Assembly: GCA_963922535.1 (NCBI GenBank)
Contig: CAWUIN010000001.1
Coordinates: 1 to 64,000, forward strand
Source of the DNA: Tectiglobus sp963922535
Lineage (GTDB): Bacteria; Pseudomonadota; Alphaproteobacteria; Rhizobiales; Hyphomicrobiaceae
Length of the DNA: 64,000 nt
Direction: 5' to 3'
Shown: in pieces, positions 1-8,694 of the stretch
Position numbering within the stretch: the first letter of the stretch is position 1
How the letters are laid out: each line of letters begins with the position of its first letter
Translations under genes and position numbers: made by a program
Notes under the pieces: model-generated
Told to the model about the DNA's origin: nothing
What the model saw: only the letters and a program-made list of their open reading frames with translations
Databases searched by the model: none

Positions 1-411
1 GCCGCCACCGCCCTTAACGTGCTGTCGACCGCAGATTTCGTCGGCGCCATCGATCACATGATTGTTCGTGACGATCAGTCCTTCGGTACCATCAATGACA
101 AAACCGGAGCCAAGAGAAGATATTTTACGTGAGCGCTGCTGTTCCTGACCATCCCTGTTGAAAAAATCTCTGAACAGGTCCTGAAATGGCGCACCATCGG
201 GCACATCAGGAAGCGGTACGCCTGAAGGGCCCTTCAATTTTTGTGAGGTTGAGATATTGACAACTGCGCCGCTCAGTCTTTTGGCAAGCGGAGCTACTGA
301 TTGCGGCCCCTGGGCATATGTAACGCTCGACGGGCCCGACAAAATCAACAGGATAGCAGCGATTGCGGCAACAGCAGCAGTACGCGCTGAGGAGAATACG
401 TTGGTCAGCAT
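1..411 (-). CDS. DegP/HtrA-like periplasmic serine protease, N-terminal part only
   Basis: Partial gene running off the left window edge. The 137 visible residues begin with a hydrophobic signal segment (about residues 8-33, ending TYAQG). An HtrA-like stretch follows: APLAKRLSGAVVNIST, an acidic Phe-rich loop (FQDLFRDFF), then LGSGFVID and TNNHVIDGADEI, which contains the catalytic His. HtrA proteases degrade misfolded envelope proteins in the periplasm, and an HtrA gene beside hflK-hflC is a common alphaproteobacterial arrangement. The Ser and PDZ domains lie outside the window. The last 11 residues after GADEI (CGRQHVKGGGG) do not look like the usual continuation, so the edge may hold a frameshift or an assembly artefact. 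The start is the ATG just before the signal sequence. Confidence 0.8.
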   Translation of the reverse strand, partial: MLTNVFSSARTAAVAAIAAILLILSGPSSVTYAQGPQSVAPLAKRLSGAVVNISTSQKLKGPSGVPLPDVPDGAPFQDLFRDFFNRDGQEQQRSRKISSLGSGFVIDGTEGLIVTNNHVIDGADEICGRQHVKGGGG

Positions 412-600
412 CTTATTCTCATTCCTTGATATGTATCCTGGAAATGATCATGGCACAGCACTCGCGCCAATTTGATGGCGGCTGGAGATTGTCTGGCAAA
501 TGATAAAATTGCACATCGTTGGAGCAGCAGGCTATTGGAAAGGGCCAATTGGCACGCTGCTCACGCGCCAGCGGCCCTTTAATATGGCATACGGCCCGCA

Positions 601-786
601 TCAACCGCGAATGGCCCAAACGATAGCAACTCCCGCTGCAATTGTGCATGCCCCCGTCAAACGGAGGGAATGCTCAGGCGTCTTAGAAGCAATTTTAAGA
701 AAATGCATCGCTAAACCAGGAAAGGCTGCCCAAAGCAGCCCTTCAATAACCAGTGCAAGGCCAAGGCCCACAATGAGGTCGTTCAT
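601..786 (-). CDS. DUF2065 small membrane protein
   Basis: A 61-residue protein with two hydrophobic segments (about residues 4-24 and 42-59) separated by a short basic loop, matching the size and pattern of DUF2065 (YjeT-like) proteins. Its start codon overlaps the hflC stop by 4 bp, so it is very probably translated together with hflC. DUF2065 genes regularly follow hflK-hflC in proteobacteria, but their molecular role is unknown to me. An accessory role for the HflKC membrane complex is an inference from position only. Confidence 0.85.
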   Translation of the reverse strand: MNDLIVGLGLALVIEGLLWAAFPGLAMHFLKIASKTPEHSLRLTGACTIAAGVAIVWAIRG

Positions 787-1676
787 TGTTTGGGAGGTTC
801 CGGTTTACGTCCTAAAGGATCACCGAAATAACGGAAGAAATCCGAATTCGGTGAAATGACCAATCGCGTATCTTTGGCTTTCAGGCCGGTTTCATAAGCT
901 TGCATGGAGCGGTAAAATGAAAAGAAATCAGGATCTTTACCGAACGCTTCAGCAAAAATATTATTGCGTTCAGCGTCGCCGTCGCCACGGATAACCTCTG
1001 ATTTTTCATTTGCCTCAGCAATGATGATGGTGCTTTCACGATCAGCCCTGGCGCGGATGCGGTTTGCCTCGGCAGCACCTTCGGCACGAAACTCAGCTGC
1101 TTCGCGTTGACGCTCAGTCTGCATCCGCCGGAAAATCGCCTCGCTGTTTGCATCCGGCAAATCTGCACGCCTGATGCGCACGTCAACCATTTCGATACCC
1201 AAATCGGTTGCTTCACGGTTAACCTGATCGGTAATTATTTTCATCAGTGTTTCACGCTTGTCGCGCACCAAATCCTGGAAAGTCGCAGCGCCAAGCGTAC
1301 GGCGGAGGGATGCTTCAAGGAATGCTCCAAGGCGAACTCTGGCTATGTTTTCCGTACGAACCGTTTTGTAAAATTCAAGCGGATCTTTGATACGGAATCG
1401 CGCGAATGCATCAACCACAAGACGTTTCTGGTCAGACGCAATGACCTCCTGTGGAGGAATGTCGAGATCCAAAATTCGCTTGTCGAAATAATCAACGGTC
1501 TGAGCGACCGGGATTTTCCAGTGCAAACCGGGCTTTGTGATCACACCGCTCTCAATCGGACGGCCAAACTCCAGAACGATGGCCTGTTCCGTTTGGCGCA
1601 CAATGAATGCTGACAAATACACTGCCGTTGCAGCAAGTCCCAGTACAATGATAAAAAATGCAAAAATAAAGCGCAT
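783..1676 (-). CDS. hflC: HflC, band-7/SPFH subunit of the FtsH modulator complex
   Basis: 297 residues: one N-terminal transmembrane segment (about 4-24), then an SPFH/band-7 domain beginning with the typical QTEQAIVLEFGRP stretch and LHWKIP, and an Ala/Glu/Arg-rich coiled coil (about 185-250). HflC pairs with HflK in the inner membrane to form a large periplasmic cage around FtsH and restrain its proteolysis of membrane proteins. The length is normal for the family. The gene starts 1 bp after the hflK stop and overlaps the DUF2065 start, so hflK-hflC-DUF2065 is one transcription unit. Confidence 0.95.
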   Translation of the reverse strand: MRFIFAFFIIVLGLAATAVYLSAFIVRQTEQAIVLEFGRPIESGVITKPGLHWKIPVAQTVDYFDKRILDLDIPPQEVIASDQKRLVVDAFARFRIKDPLEFYKTVRTENIARVRLGAFLEASLRRTLGAATFQDLVRDKRETLMKIITDQVNREATDLGIEMVDVRIRRADLPDANSEAIFRRMQTERQREAAEFRAEGAAEANRIRARADRESTIIIAEANEKSEVIRGDGDAERNNIFAEAFGKDPDFFSFYRSMQAYETGLKAKDTRLVISPNSDFFRYFGDPLGRKPEPPKQ

Positions 1677-1677
1677 C

Positions 1678-2832
1678 TTACTGGCCTCCGCTGGGTGTTT
1701 GCGATTTCCTGGTCAATTCATTCAGTGGCAGGTAAGGCACCACGCCTGACCCGGCAGCGTTGTCGAGAATGATTTTATCGGTACCACGTAGAACCCGCTC
1801 CATGGTCTCAAGGAACAACCGCCGACGCGTGACATCCGGAGCTTTTTTGTATTCCTCATAAATCTTCTCGAAACGTGCTGCCTGACCTTTCGCCTCAGCA
1901 ACTGTCTGTTGACGGTAAGCTTCAGCCCCCTGCAGAATACGTTCGGCTTCACCGCGGGCTTTTGGAACAACCTGATTCGCGTAAGCTTTTGCTTCGTTCT
2001 GCAAGCGTTCCTGATCAGCACGTGCAGCCTGAACATCACGGAATGCACCGATTACCTGACTTGGAGGGTCGACCTTCTGCATCTGAACAGCGGTAATACT
2101 GATGCCGGCACCATACTCGTCCAATGTTTTCTGCATTAGCTCTCGTACGTCTGCCTCGGTCTTTTCACGTGCCTGTGTCAGGATGGGCTGAATATCGCTT
2201 TGACCAACGATTTCGCGCATCGCACTTTCTGCAACTTCCTTGACCGTTATTTCAGGGTTCTGGATATTAAAGAGATAATTCTCAGCGTTATTGACGCGCC
2301 ATATGACGACAAAATCAACATCTACAATGTTTTCATCGCCCGTCAGCATCAGACTTTCTTCTTCGACATCCCGCACGGCGACGGAGCGTCCGGTTAACCT
2401 GCCGGTTGATGTCACCATACCAATCTGGGTTTGGCGTTGTTGCGTCACATCAGGCGTTAAAACTTCCTCAACAGGATATGGCAGGCGAAAATGCAACCCA
2501 GGACCTTCAAAGCGAACGTACTCTCCAAAGCGCAGGACAATACCTTGCTGATTTGGATTGACCTTAAACGTAAACGCAAAAAAACCAATCACACCGGCTG
2601 CAACAATCAAGATGAGCAGCCAAACCGAGCCTGGTATGCCCGTGCCGCCGCCGCCCGGCATAACGCGTTTTAGTTGATCCTGGCTTCGCTTCAGTATCTC
2701 TTCCAAATCCGGTGGCTGCTGGCCGCCGCCGCTCGGTCCTTGTCCCCCCCAAGGCCCCTGCCCCCAGGGACCTCCACCGTTACCAGCACCGCTTTTCCAG
2801 CCGCCGCTGCCGTTGTCACTGTTCCAAGACAT
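1678..2832 (-). CDS. hflK: HflK, band-7/SPFH subunit of the FtsH modulator complex
   Basis: 384 residues. A Gly/Trp/Pro-rich cytoplasmic tail (about 1-40, with GPWGQGPWGGQGP) is followed by the family segment PDLEEILKRSQDQLKRV, a single transmembrane helix (about 69-88) and a band-7 domain (NPNQQGIVLRFGEYV, GLHFRLPYP), then a long coiled coil. The Gly-rich tail and the helix position are diagnostic for HflK rather than HflC. It acts with HflC as an FtsH-associated inner-membrane complex. It is first in its operon; the 576 bp upstream contain no gene, so the promoter should lie there. Confidence 0.95.
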   Translation of the reverse strand: MSWNSDNGSGGWKSGAGNGGGPWGQGPWGGQGPSGGGQQPPDLEEILKRSQDQLKRVMPGGGGTGIPGSVWLLILIVAAGVIGFFAFTFKVNPNQQGIVLRFGEYVRFEGPGLHFRLPYPVEEVLTPDVTQQRQTQIGMVTSTGRLTGRSVAVRDVEEESLMLTGDENIVDVDFVVIWRVNNAENYLFNIQNPEITVKEVAESAMREIVGQSDIQPILTQAREKTEADVRELMQKTLDEYGAGISITAVQMQKVDPPSQVIGAFRDVQAARADQERLQNEAKAYANQVVPKARGEAERILQGAEAYRQQTVAEAKGQAARFEKIYEEYKKAPDVTRRRLFLETMERVLRGTDKIILDNAAGSGVVPYLPLNELTRKSQTPSGGQ

Positions 2833-3408
2833 TCAGGCTGCCTTCCATTCTTTTTATAACTAAGTGTCATGTAGATTTAATTTCTACGCTTGACACAATG
2901 GTCTAAATTGGTAAAGCCGCCCAAACGTTTCCGCCTGCCCAGTTGGGACAAAAGAACATTTGGAGCAACATTTCACCAACTGTAAATAGTGATGCTGCAA
3001 GTAAGTCATAGTACACAGATAATCAAGTGGCAAAGCTTCACGAAAATTGTCAACGTGTAGGCAAGATCTGGTGCAAAATAGCCAGCCTTGGACAATAAAT
3101 GTCAATGGGCCTTAATCGGCACAAAGCCAAGCAAAGCTTCCGCCGTCGGCTGACGAACAGGCACTTCAACGTTGTTTAATTGTGAATTTTCGTAAAAAAA
3201 AGCAAATACAATTCATAGATAACAACTGCAGGGCCTGTTTAGTTTAACCTTACTTAAAGCCAGCCAATCGGCTGAAATCAGATTTTTTCAAAGGTGTGCA
3301 CAAGCCAATGGCTGCCTCCACATCTTTAGGCCGTGCCGTCAAACCTGCTATCGCGTGCTAATGACGATACGGCCTAATCTCGTGCTAATTCACAACACAG
3401 CCCTAAAT
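2833..3408. other. Long intergenic region between hflK and bioY
   Basis: No convincing reading frame. Close to hflK there is an imperfect dyad at 2864-2896: outer arms GTGTCA/TGACAC and an inner GTAGA/TCTAC pair, so it could form a bulged hairpin in the hflK leader. The middle part is AT-rich with an A-run around 3192-3200. I recognise no structured RNA here. In many relatives folA/thyA-type genes lie upstream of hflK; none is present. Confidence 0.5.
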
Positions 3409-4005
3409 CTAATGCCTGCCGCCTCGATTAAGTATGTGCCAGAAGGTTGGAATAAGCAGTGCAGCAAGTGCTGCCTTTATCAGGTCGGCCCCGATAAATG
3501 GCCAAAAACCCATGGCCAGGATTGGTTTATCCCAGCCCAGAAGCATACCAAGCCAGACAATACCTGGAATATAAATTGCGCTAAGGCCGATCATTGCAGC
3601 GATTGCAGAAGCAAATACGCTATGGGAACAACCACGCTCCGACAGCCAACCAACGATCGCCGCCGCCGCGAGGAAACCTACAAGGTAACCGGCGCTGCCT
3701 TGCATCATGTAAGCAAGGCCAATGCCCTTTTCAGGCGTACCGGTGAAAACCGGCAAGCCGGCAGCCCCCTGTGCGAGATAAAGCAGAACACTGGCCGTTG
3801 CCAACCGGGCGCCAAACGCCAGACTGAGCGCAAGGACAACAAAAACCTGCATGGTCACGGCAACAGGCTCTAGCGGTATTTTTATTTTCGCTGACAGTGT
3901 CAGCAGGAGACTGCCGCATATGGCAAAGATAATGGTGCGAAGCAGAATGTTATTTCTGGCAGGCCAAATAAAGTTTGCGATAATTGTCGGCGAATATGTG
4001 TTCAT
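3409..4005 (-). CDS. bioY: BioY family biotin transporter S-component
   Basis: 198 residues with about six hydrophobic helices and the BioY hallmarks KIKIPLEPVAVTMQVFVVLALSLAFGARLATASVLLYL in its N-terminal part, followed by GLPVFTGTPEKG and TGGYLVGF-like AGYLVGFLAA. BioY is the substrate-binding membrane subunit of biotin ECF transporters and in some alphaproteobacteria works alone. No bioM/bioN ATPase or permease gene is adjacent, so it would need partners encoded elsewhere or act as a solitary transporter. I did not find a clear BioR-type operator directly upstream. Length and start are normal for the family. Confidence 0.9.
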   Translation of the reverse strand: MNTYSPTIIANFIWPARNNILLRTIIFAICGSLLLTLSAKIKIPLEPVAVTMQVFVVLALSLAFGARLATASVLLYLAQGAAGLPVFTGTPEKGIGLAYMMQGSAGYLVGFLAAAAIVGWLSERGCSHSVFASAIAAMIGLSAIYIPGIVWLGMLLGWDKPILAMGFWPFIGADLIKAALAALLIPTFWHILNRGGRH

Positions 4006-4154
4006 GTTCTCAAAGTCCTGAAGCGAGCGTGCTTACGAAATTCTTGCATTTCGTTACTTTGCCACGGTGAATGTTTCCTGGCAACGGTCAAGCCGCCAGG
4101 ATTTGGTATTAAAATCATAAATAGTATACGTATGTTTCACGCAGAAAAGCTGGA

Positions 4155-4676
4155 TTAGTTCAAGCTGTCCAGTGCTGCCTGAAATCCAGCAAGCGATATA
4201 GGAATCCCGATCCCAGCCTCTTCGGCTTGAAATATAACGAAAATTGCTGTTTTTCCACTCGAAAGCTGGTTAACCAGGTCATCCTCGACCACAACCTGCG
4301 CATAGCATGCGAAAGTATGACAACGAAGAAATGGCGCATGACCGATGTCTTTATCATCGATCTTAAGGCCCAGGCCCGGCGGCAGCAACACGCCTAGCGG
4401 CGCGAAGACACGCAAAACTCTCGTCCCGTTGGAGAAAGTTTGGAAATACACTGTAAGACCGACGTTATCGCGGTCTCCAGCAGTAACACTTTGGACAAGT
4501 GCACAAACTTTATCTTTTGATCCCGGTGGTGGCTCGCGGCACACAACCTGCCAGTCGCCATGCTGTGCAATAACTTCGCCATCAATCGGTCTTTGTGCAA
4601 GCGCGCCAGACGCAGCTGTCGCCCAGATGATGAGAACGGCGAATAACCAGCTGATAATTCGGTTCAATCTGCTCAT
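4155..4676 (-). CDS. IalB (invasion-associated locus B) family exported protein
   Basis: 173 residues with a signal peptide (about 1-27, ending GALAQ). The mature part has the family pattern HGDWQVVCREPP, CALVQ, TVYFQTFSNGTRVLRVFAPLGVLLPPGLGLKID and a conserved Cys pair (RCHTFACYAQV). IalB proteins are small periplasmic or outer-membrane-associated proteins. They were named from Bartonella, where the locus affects erythrocyte entry, but they occur widely in non-pathogenic Hyphomicrobiales with no defined biochemical role. The gene stands alone between bioY and the oxidase operon. A 13-bp palindrome lies 35-47 bp before its start. Confidence 0.88.
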   Translation of the reverse strand: MSRLNRIISWLFAVLIIWATAASGALAQRPIDGEVIAQHGDWQVVCREPPPGSKDKVCALVQSVTAGDRDNVGLTVYFQTFSNGTRVLRVFAPLGVLLPPGLGLKIDDKDIGHAPFLRCHTFACYAQVVVEDDLVNQLSSGKTAIFVIFQAEEAGIGIPISLAGFQAALDSLN

Positions 4677-4987
4677 TGTCTTAGTGTGCGCTCCCCAATG
4701 GTCATATTTGAAAGGTTACCTTTACTTCGCCAAGCCTCAGCCCTGTGTGATTATTTAGGCTGAATTGGGACGAAAACGGCCAGGATAAAAGCCAGCATAG
4801 TGCATATCATTTAATCAGATAATCGGCGATTTTTTGCTCATACTCATAATTGCAGCCTTGAGATTAAGTGACGCCTGAGACGTTTAGGCCCATTGCGCAA
4901 AAAGCACAGTTACGTACGGTCGCAGACGTAAATGAGAATAAAAGTTTCCGGAATCAAATAAATTTCTGAAATTACGGGGTGATATTG
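4677..4987. other. Divergent intergenic region, IalB-family gene to ctaC
   Basis: About 310 bp between two divergent genes, so it should contain both promoters. Apart from the 13-bp palindrome at 4711-4723 and the ctaC ribosome-binding stretch ACGGGGTG at 4974-4981, I see no recognisable element and no gene. Confidence 0.4.
4711..4723. promoter_or_regulatory. 13-bp palindrome upstream of the IalB-family gene
   Basis: AAAGGTTACCTTT: two perfect 6-base arms around one base, centred about 41 bp upstream of the IalB-family start on the minus strand. The position suits an operator near a promoter, but one short palindrome is weak evidence and I do not recognise the regulator. Confidence 0.25.
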
Positions 4988-5977
4988 ATGATGAAACATG
5001 TCGGCGAGCGCATCGCATCGTTTGTGATTGCAGTTTTTGCATGGCTTTCAGTCTGTGGAGTTGCTCTGGGTCAGGTTGGTCAGCCTGCACAGGGACAGAT
5101 AGAACTTCAAGGTGCCGTAACACCCGTCATGACGGAAATTCGATATTTCCACGACATGGTGAATATCATCATCATTGGAATCGTGCTGTTCGTGCTGGCG
5201 CTGCTGCTCTGGGTTATCATTCGCTATAACGAGCGTTCCAACCCGACGCCATCCAAGTTTTCACACAATACACTTATCGAAGTCGCCTGGACGGTCGTAC
5301 CTATTCTGATTCTTGTCTATATTGGCGTTTTTTCGTTTAAGCTGCTGTTTATGCAGTATACCTACCCAAAACCCGATGTCACGATCAAAGCGATTGGTAA
5401 TGCATGGTTTTGGGAGCACGAATATCTCGATAATGATTTTACCGTGACATCAAACATGGTGCGTGATGTCGATGTCCTCGTAAAAGAAATCGGCGAAGAC
5501 AAGTTCGAGGAGAAATACGGCCATCTTGAAGGTCTCGAGAGAACAAAAGCACTCTACAAAGACGCGCAACCACTTTATGAGAAACACGGATTAGTCCGGC
5601 AATTATCTGTTGATAATGAGATTGCCGTTCCCGTGGATGCGGTTGTCCACATGCTGGTTACATCCGCCGATGTAATCCACGCCTGGACAATCCCCTCATT
5701 CGGCTCAAAAACGCAGGCCGTCCCTGGTCGCCTGACTGCAACCTGGTTTAAAGCAACTGAGGTTGGTGTATATTATGGTCAGTGTTCAGTATTATGCGGC
5801 AAGGAGCACGCGTCAATGCCGATTGCTGTGCGAGTTGTGCCGCAAGAAGCTTATGACCGCTGGGTCGCAGCAGCTAAAAACAGAGATTGGGAAAATGCTA
5901 AATCCATTCTGCTTGCTGCAACGGAAACGACGAGCGACAGCAAACTGGCTGATGCAGGTGCAGTTGTTGAAAACTGA
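4988..5977 (+). CDS. ctaC: Cytochrome c oxidase subunit II (aa3 type)
   Basis: 329 residues from ATG 4988, chosen because GGGG at 4976-4979 sits about 8 bases before it; an in-frame GTG at 4979 overlaps that site. A signal peptide is followed by two transmembrane helices, HNTLIEVAWTVVP with the K-channel Glu, and the aromatic cytochrome c docking patch (AWFWEHEY). The CuA ligands are present: His231, Cys266, Cys270, His274, Met277. Two normally conserved residues are changed: CSELC reads CSVLC (Val268) and KxDAVPGR reads KTQAVPGR (Gln243). A charged insertion of roughly 25 residues lies between about 160 and 205. First gene of the oxidase operon; it carries electrons from cytochrome c to heme a in the inner membrane. 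Confidence 0.96.
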   Translation: MMKHVGERIASFVIAVFAWLSVCGVALGQVGQPAQGQIELQGAVTPVMTEIRYFHDMVNIIIIGIVLFVLALLLWVIIRYNERSNPTPSKFSHNTLIEVAWTVVPILILVYIGVFSFKLLFMQYTYPKPDVTIKAIGNAWFWEHEYLDNDFTVTSNMVRDVDVLVKEIGEDKFEEKYGHLEGLERTKALYKDAQPLYEKHGLVRQLSVDNEIAVPVDAVVHMLVTSADVIHAWTIPSFGSKTQAVPGRLTATWFKATEVGVYYGQCSVLCGKEHASMPIAVRVVPQEAYDRWVAAAKNRDWENAKSILLAATETTSDSKLADAGAVVEN

Positions 5978-6039
5978 TATCTGACAGTCTGAAGTTTCTG
6001 CTGAAAGGCAGAAGTGAGGCGAAGAAGGGGCTTTTTAAT

Positions 6040-7662
6040 ATGGCTGAGAACATGGCTGTTTCTGAATATGGCCACGACGACAAACCGAGCTTTGTCAACC
6101 GCTGGCTTTTCTCAACCAATCATAAAGATATCGGGACGCTATACCTGATATTTGCAATGATGGCCGGTATAATAGGTGGCGCACTTTCTATCGGCATGCG
6201 TCTTGAACTGGAAAATCCTGGTCTGCAATACTTCTCCAACCCGCACATGTACAACGTGTTCGTGACTGGACACGGTCTCATCATGGTGTTCTTCATGGTC
6301 ATGCCGGCCATGATCGGCGGCTTCGGCAACTGGTTCGTTCCCCTTATGATCGGTGCGCCGGACATGGCATTCCCGCGCATGAATAATATTTCGTTCTGGC
6401 TGCTGCCAGCCGCTTTCATCCTTTTACTGACCTCCATGTTTGTCGAGGGACCACCAGGCTCTACCGGCGTCGGAACTGGCTGGATCATCCTTGCACCGCT
6501 GTCAACGCTGGCTGGTCATCCTGGTCCGGCCGTGGACTTTGGCATTCTTGCCTTACATGTCGCAGGAATTTCCTCCATCCTCGGCGCAATCAACTTTATT
6601 ACAACAATTTTTAATATGCGTGCGCCCGGCATGACATTGCACAAGATGCCGCTGTTTGTCTGGTCGGTTCTAATCACCGCATTCCTGCTGTTGTTATCTC
6701 TGCCCGTGCTTGCCGGTGCAATCACGATGCTTTTGACGGATCGTAACTTCGGTACAACATTCTTCGAAGCCTCCGGCGGCGGAGACCCGCTCTTATACCA
6801 GCATCTTTTCTGGTTCTTCGGTCATCCGGAAGTTTACATTCTCATCCTGCCAGGTTTTGGCATCATCAGCCATATTGTTGCAACGTTCTCACGCAAACCG
6901 ATCTTTGGTTACCTTGGCATGGCTTACGCAATGGTTTCGATTGGTGTCGTTGGCTTTGTTGTATGGGCCCACCACATGTATACTGCCGGTATCAGCGTTG
7001 ATACACAGGCATATTTCACATTTGCGACGATGGTTATCGCCGTTCCCACCGGCGTCAAGGTCTTCTCATGGATCGCAACGATGTGGGGCGGTTCCATTAC
7101 ATTTCGCACACCGATGCTCTGGGCATTTGGTTTCATCTTTTTGTTTACCGTGGGTGGGGTTACAGGCGTAATGCTGGCGAATGCCGGCGTTGATCGCGCA
7201 TTCCACAATACCTACTATGTTGTTGCGCATTTCCATTACGTACTCTCGCTTGGCGCAGTGTTCGCTATCTTTGCTGGCTGGTACTACTGGTTCCCGAAAA
7301 TGTTTGGATATGAGTTCTCAGAATTCTTTGGCAAACTGCACTTCTGGATGACCTTTATTGGCGCGAATATCTTATTCTTTCCGCAGCACTTTCTTGGGCT
7401 TGCCGGCATGCCGCGCCATTATGCGGATTATCCAGAGGCCTACCACTTCTGGAATCAGGTATCTTCCTACGGTTCTTACATAACAGGCGTTGCGACACTC
7501 ATTTTCTTTGTCGGTCTGGCTTACTCGTTCAGACAAGCGAAACGCACAGTAGACAACCCCTGGGGTGAGGGCGCAACGACACTGGAATGGACACTGTCTT
7601 CACCACCACCGTTCCACTGCTTTGAGACCTTGCCGGTCATCAAGAATGACGGGCATCATTAA
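6040..7662 (+). CDS. ctaD: Cytochrome c oxidase subunit I (aa3 type, A1 class)
   Basis: 540 residues, twelve hydrophobic helices. Heme and CuB His residues are in place (GHGLIMVFFMVMP, GHPEVY, AHHMYT, VAHFHYV). D-channel residues (GAPDMAFPRMNN, E264 in GHPEVY) and the K-channel Lys (PTGVKVFSW) are intact, as is the His-Tyr pair. Unusual changes cluster on the proton-exit side: HDTYY reads HNTYY (Asn390), MPRR reads MPRH (His460), and GTGWTVYPPL reads GTGWIILAPL (149-154). The first two normally bind Mg and a heme propionate. The enzyme reduces O2 to water and pumps protons. It follows ctaC by 62 bp. Confidence 0.97.
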   Translation: MAENMAVSEYGHDDKPSFVNRWLFSTNHKDIGTLYLIFAMMAGIIGGALSIGMRLELENPGLQYFSNPHMYNVFVTGHGLIMVFFMVMPAMIGGFGNWFVPLMIGAPDMAFPRMNNISFWLLPAAFILLLTSMFVEGPPGSTGVGTGWIILAPLSTLAGHPGPAVDFGILALHVAGISSILGAINFITTIFNMRAPGMTLHKMPLFVWSVLITAFLLLLSLPVLAGAITMLLTDRNFGTTFFEASGGGDPLLYQHLFWFFGHPEVYILILPGFGIISHIVATFSRKPIFGYLGMAYAMVSIGVVGFVVWAHHMYTAGISVDTQAYFTFATMVIAVPTGVKVFSWIATMWGGSITFRTPMLWAFGFIFLFTVGGVTGVMLANAGVDRAFHNTYYVVAHFHYVLSLGAVFAIFAGWYYWFPKMFGYEFSEFFGKLHFWMTFIGANILFFPQHFLGLAGMPRHYADYPEAYHFWNQVSSYGSYITGVATLIFFVGLAYSFRQAKRTVDNPWGEGATTLEWTLSSPPPFHCFETLPVIKNDGHH

Positions 7663-7679
7663 GCGTACTCCTTATCGAT

Positions 7680-7700
7680 CTGGCGGCTTTGGTCCGCCAG
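7680..7700 (+). other. Hairpin between ctaD and ctaB
   Basis: CTGGCGG and CCGCCAG form a perfect 7-bp stem with a 7-base loop 18 bp after the ctaD stop. There is no T-run after it, so it is more likely an mRNA-stabilising or attenuating hairpin inside the operon than a full intrinsic terminator. Confidence 0.45.
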
Positions 7701-7749
7701 TCGAGCAAATGGCTATTGGACTGAACAGGTAAATCTGCGAACCACCTTC

Positions 7750-8685
7750 ATGTCAGATACAAGCTATAATACCACGCTCGCCAATAATACTGCTGTCCAA
7801 ACCGGCGGCACCGTCAGCGATTACCTTGCGTTGATGAAGCCACGTGTCATGTCATTGGTCGTATTCACTGCCCTGGTCGGCATGATTGCAGCTCCGGGAG
7901 ACTTTCATCCGGTTATTGGCGGCATAGCGCTTCTTTGTATAGCCGTCGGGGCTGGCGCATCAGGAGCGCTTAATATGTGGTATGATGCCGATATTGACGC
8001 GCACATGGCACGCACAGCTACAAGGCCTATTCCACGCGGCCGCGTAAGCGCAGACGATGCACTTTTATTCGGTTCGATTCTTGCGGTATTCTCAGTGCTC
8101 ACGCTGGGAGTGCTGGTCAACTGGACAGCGAGTGTGCTGCTTGCTTTGACAATCGGTTTTTACGTTTTCGTCTATACGATGTGGCTCAAGCGCAGAACAC
8201 CACAGAATATCGTGATTGGCGGGGCAGCAGGCGCATTTCCACCTATGGTTGGCTGGGCTGCAGTAACCGGTGACGTTGGTCTGGAAAGTATTATTCTATT
8301 TCTTATCATCTTTACGTGGACACCGCCTCACTTCTGGGCGTTGGCTCTGTATCGCTGCCGCGATTATGAGCGTGTCGGCGTTCCCATGCTGCCGGTCGTA
8401 GCCGGGTTAAATGAAACGCGACGCCAGATCTTGATTTATTCACTTCTGCTCGCCCCGTTAGCGGTTTCCCCATGGATGGTCGGGCTTGGCGGCCCGGCTT
8501 ATCTTGTGATCTCGATAATCATGGGGCTGGCTTTTATCTGCCAGGCGATACGAGTCTACCGGATACGCGAGGGCCGCTCATCAGATATTCATGCTAAAAG
8601 GTTGTTCGGATTTTCAATCTTTTATCTCTTTACTCTGTTTGCCGTGCTTCTCGTTGAACACACCATAGAACGCATTACCGGCTAA
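7750..8685 (+). CDS. ctaB: Protoheme IX farnesyltransferase (heme O synthase)
   Basis: 311 residues, a polytopic UbiA-family prenyltransferase. The first Asp-rich motif NMWYDADIDAHMARTATRPIPRGRVS and the second motif region (DYERVGVPMLPVV) are both present, with YLALMKPRVMSLVVFTALVGM at the N-terminus. It transfers a farnesyl group from farnesyl diphosphate to heme b, giving heme O, which heme A synthase then oxidises for insertion into subunit I. It is placed in the operon directly behind ctaD, as usual in Hyphomicrobiales. Its length is normal. Confidence 0.96.
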   Translation: MSDTSYNTTLANNTAVQTGGTVSDYLALMKPRVMSLVVFTALVGMIAAPGDFHPVIGGIALLCIAVGAGASGALNMWYDADIDAHMARTATRPIPRGRVSADDALLFGSILAVFSVLTLGVLVNWTASVLLALTIGFYVFVYTMWLKRRTPQNIVIGGAAGAFPPMVGWAAVTGDVGLESIILFLIIFTWTPPHFWALALYRCRDYERVGVPMLPVVAGLNETRRQILIYSLLLAPLAVSPWMVGLGGPAYLVISIIMGLAFICQAIRVYRIREGRSSDIHAKRLFGFSIFYLFTLFAVLLVEHTIERITG

Positions 8686-8694
8686 GGGAACGCC

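Noticed and set aside
3355..3873. 172-residue plus-strand frame opposite bioY
   Set aside because: Shadow of bioY in another frame; rich in Cys, Lys and Arg with no family pattern.
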